Of a stretch of DNA of 64,000 bases, positions 63,825 to 64,000 are shown piece by piece; the stretch's first letter is position 1; each line of letters begins with the position of its first letter. The stretch is taken from assembly GCF_040730185.1 (NCBI RefSeq), contig NZ_CP160402.1:6138001-6202000 (forward strand), read 5' to 3'. The stretch is from Streptomyces sp. Je 1-332 (GTDB lineage: Bacteria; Actinomycetota; Actinomycetes; Streptomycetales; Streptomycetaceae). A program made the position numbers and the translations under genes. The notes under the pieces are model-generated. The model worked only from the letters and a program-made list of their open reading frames with translations. It made no database searches and had not been told where the DNA came from.

Positions 63825-64000
63825 GTCAACCCCCGAATCGGCGACCGTCCGCCGGTCGTCGGATGCGGGTCGACAGGGTGAGGACCGGCGAGCGATGGGC
63901 GGCGCGCTTGCCGCCTTCCAGGATGCCGAGCGGCTCTGATCGGCTGGGAGGCGGAGAGGAGGCGCACGGAAGGCAGCTGTGGTCGCGTGTCCCGGCGCCG

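Overview
The window is high-GC actinobacterial DNA and almost certainly Streptomyces. It carries whiH beside the principal sigma factor hrdB, parE, the lexA / nrdR-nrdJ block, an AfsA-type protein with a SARP regulator, many GTG/TTG starts, and a TTA codon in a specialised-metabolism gene. From about 17 kb to the end the order (NIS siderophore genes, dinG, lexA, nrdR-nrdJ, rnhB, whiH, hrdB, trypsin, parE, symporter, two-component system, citrate synthases) matches, from memory, the S. coelicolor SCO5799-SCO5832 core region. The first ~16.5 kb is accessory.

Layout. (1) 1-7.6 kb: the edge of a biosynthetic cluster, with the 3' end of a 2-oxoacid dehydrogenase E2-type acyltransferase, an Sfp-type phosphopantetheinyl transferase, two alpha/beta hydrolases around a tiny ORF, a large SARP and an AfsA-domain protein. 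(2) 7.7-11 kb: a translationally coupled 2-oxoacid:ferredoxin oxidoreductase operon (korA-korB-ferredoxin). (3) 11.2-16.5 kb: a compact azol(in)e-peptide (TOMM/YcaO) locus with a fused cyclodehydratase, a coupled 65-residue ORF, a DesK/DesR-like two-component pair and an apparent lone SagB N-terminal domain. (4) 17-24 kb: an NIS siderophore operon (aminotransferase, two IucA/IucC synthetases, an N-acyltransferase) whose three largest proteins carry low-complexity inserts. (5) 24-31 kb: DinG-like helicase, LexA with an SOS box, and NrdR-NrdJ with tandem NrdR boxes. (6) 31-48 kb: housekeeping and conserved genes, including TerD, arylamine N-acetyltransferase, ADP-ribosylglycohydrolase, RNase HII, a RecQ-phosphoribosyltransferase fusion, a Nudix regulator and a fused ABC protein with a degenerate ATPase. 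There is also a frameshifted remnant of an MFS exporter. (7) 47.6-54.5 kb: whiH, hrdB, a secreted trypsin and parE. (8) 54.6-62.8 kb: DUF485 protein plus acetate-type symporter facing a CitA/CitB-like two-component system, a sucrase/ferredoxin-like protein under an apparent iron box, and two divergent citrate synthase paralogues. (9) The right end has two small hypothetical genes.

Regulatory sequence is unusually readable. I see an SOS box at lexA, two NrdR boxes 31 bp apart at nrdR, an iron-box-like site over the sucrase/ferredoxin promoter, a sigma-WhiG-like promoter at whiH and two candidate hrdB promoters. Two perfect DnaA-box 9-mers lie in inverted orientation between recQ and the DUF4192 gene. 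Several genes have a TANNNT -10 hexamer 6-9 nt before the start codon, suggesting leaderless mRNAs. Long perfect hairpins separate many transcription units. I saw no rRNA, tRNA, CRISPR array or intact insertion sequence. All identifications are by motif reading; no database search was run.
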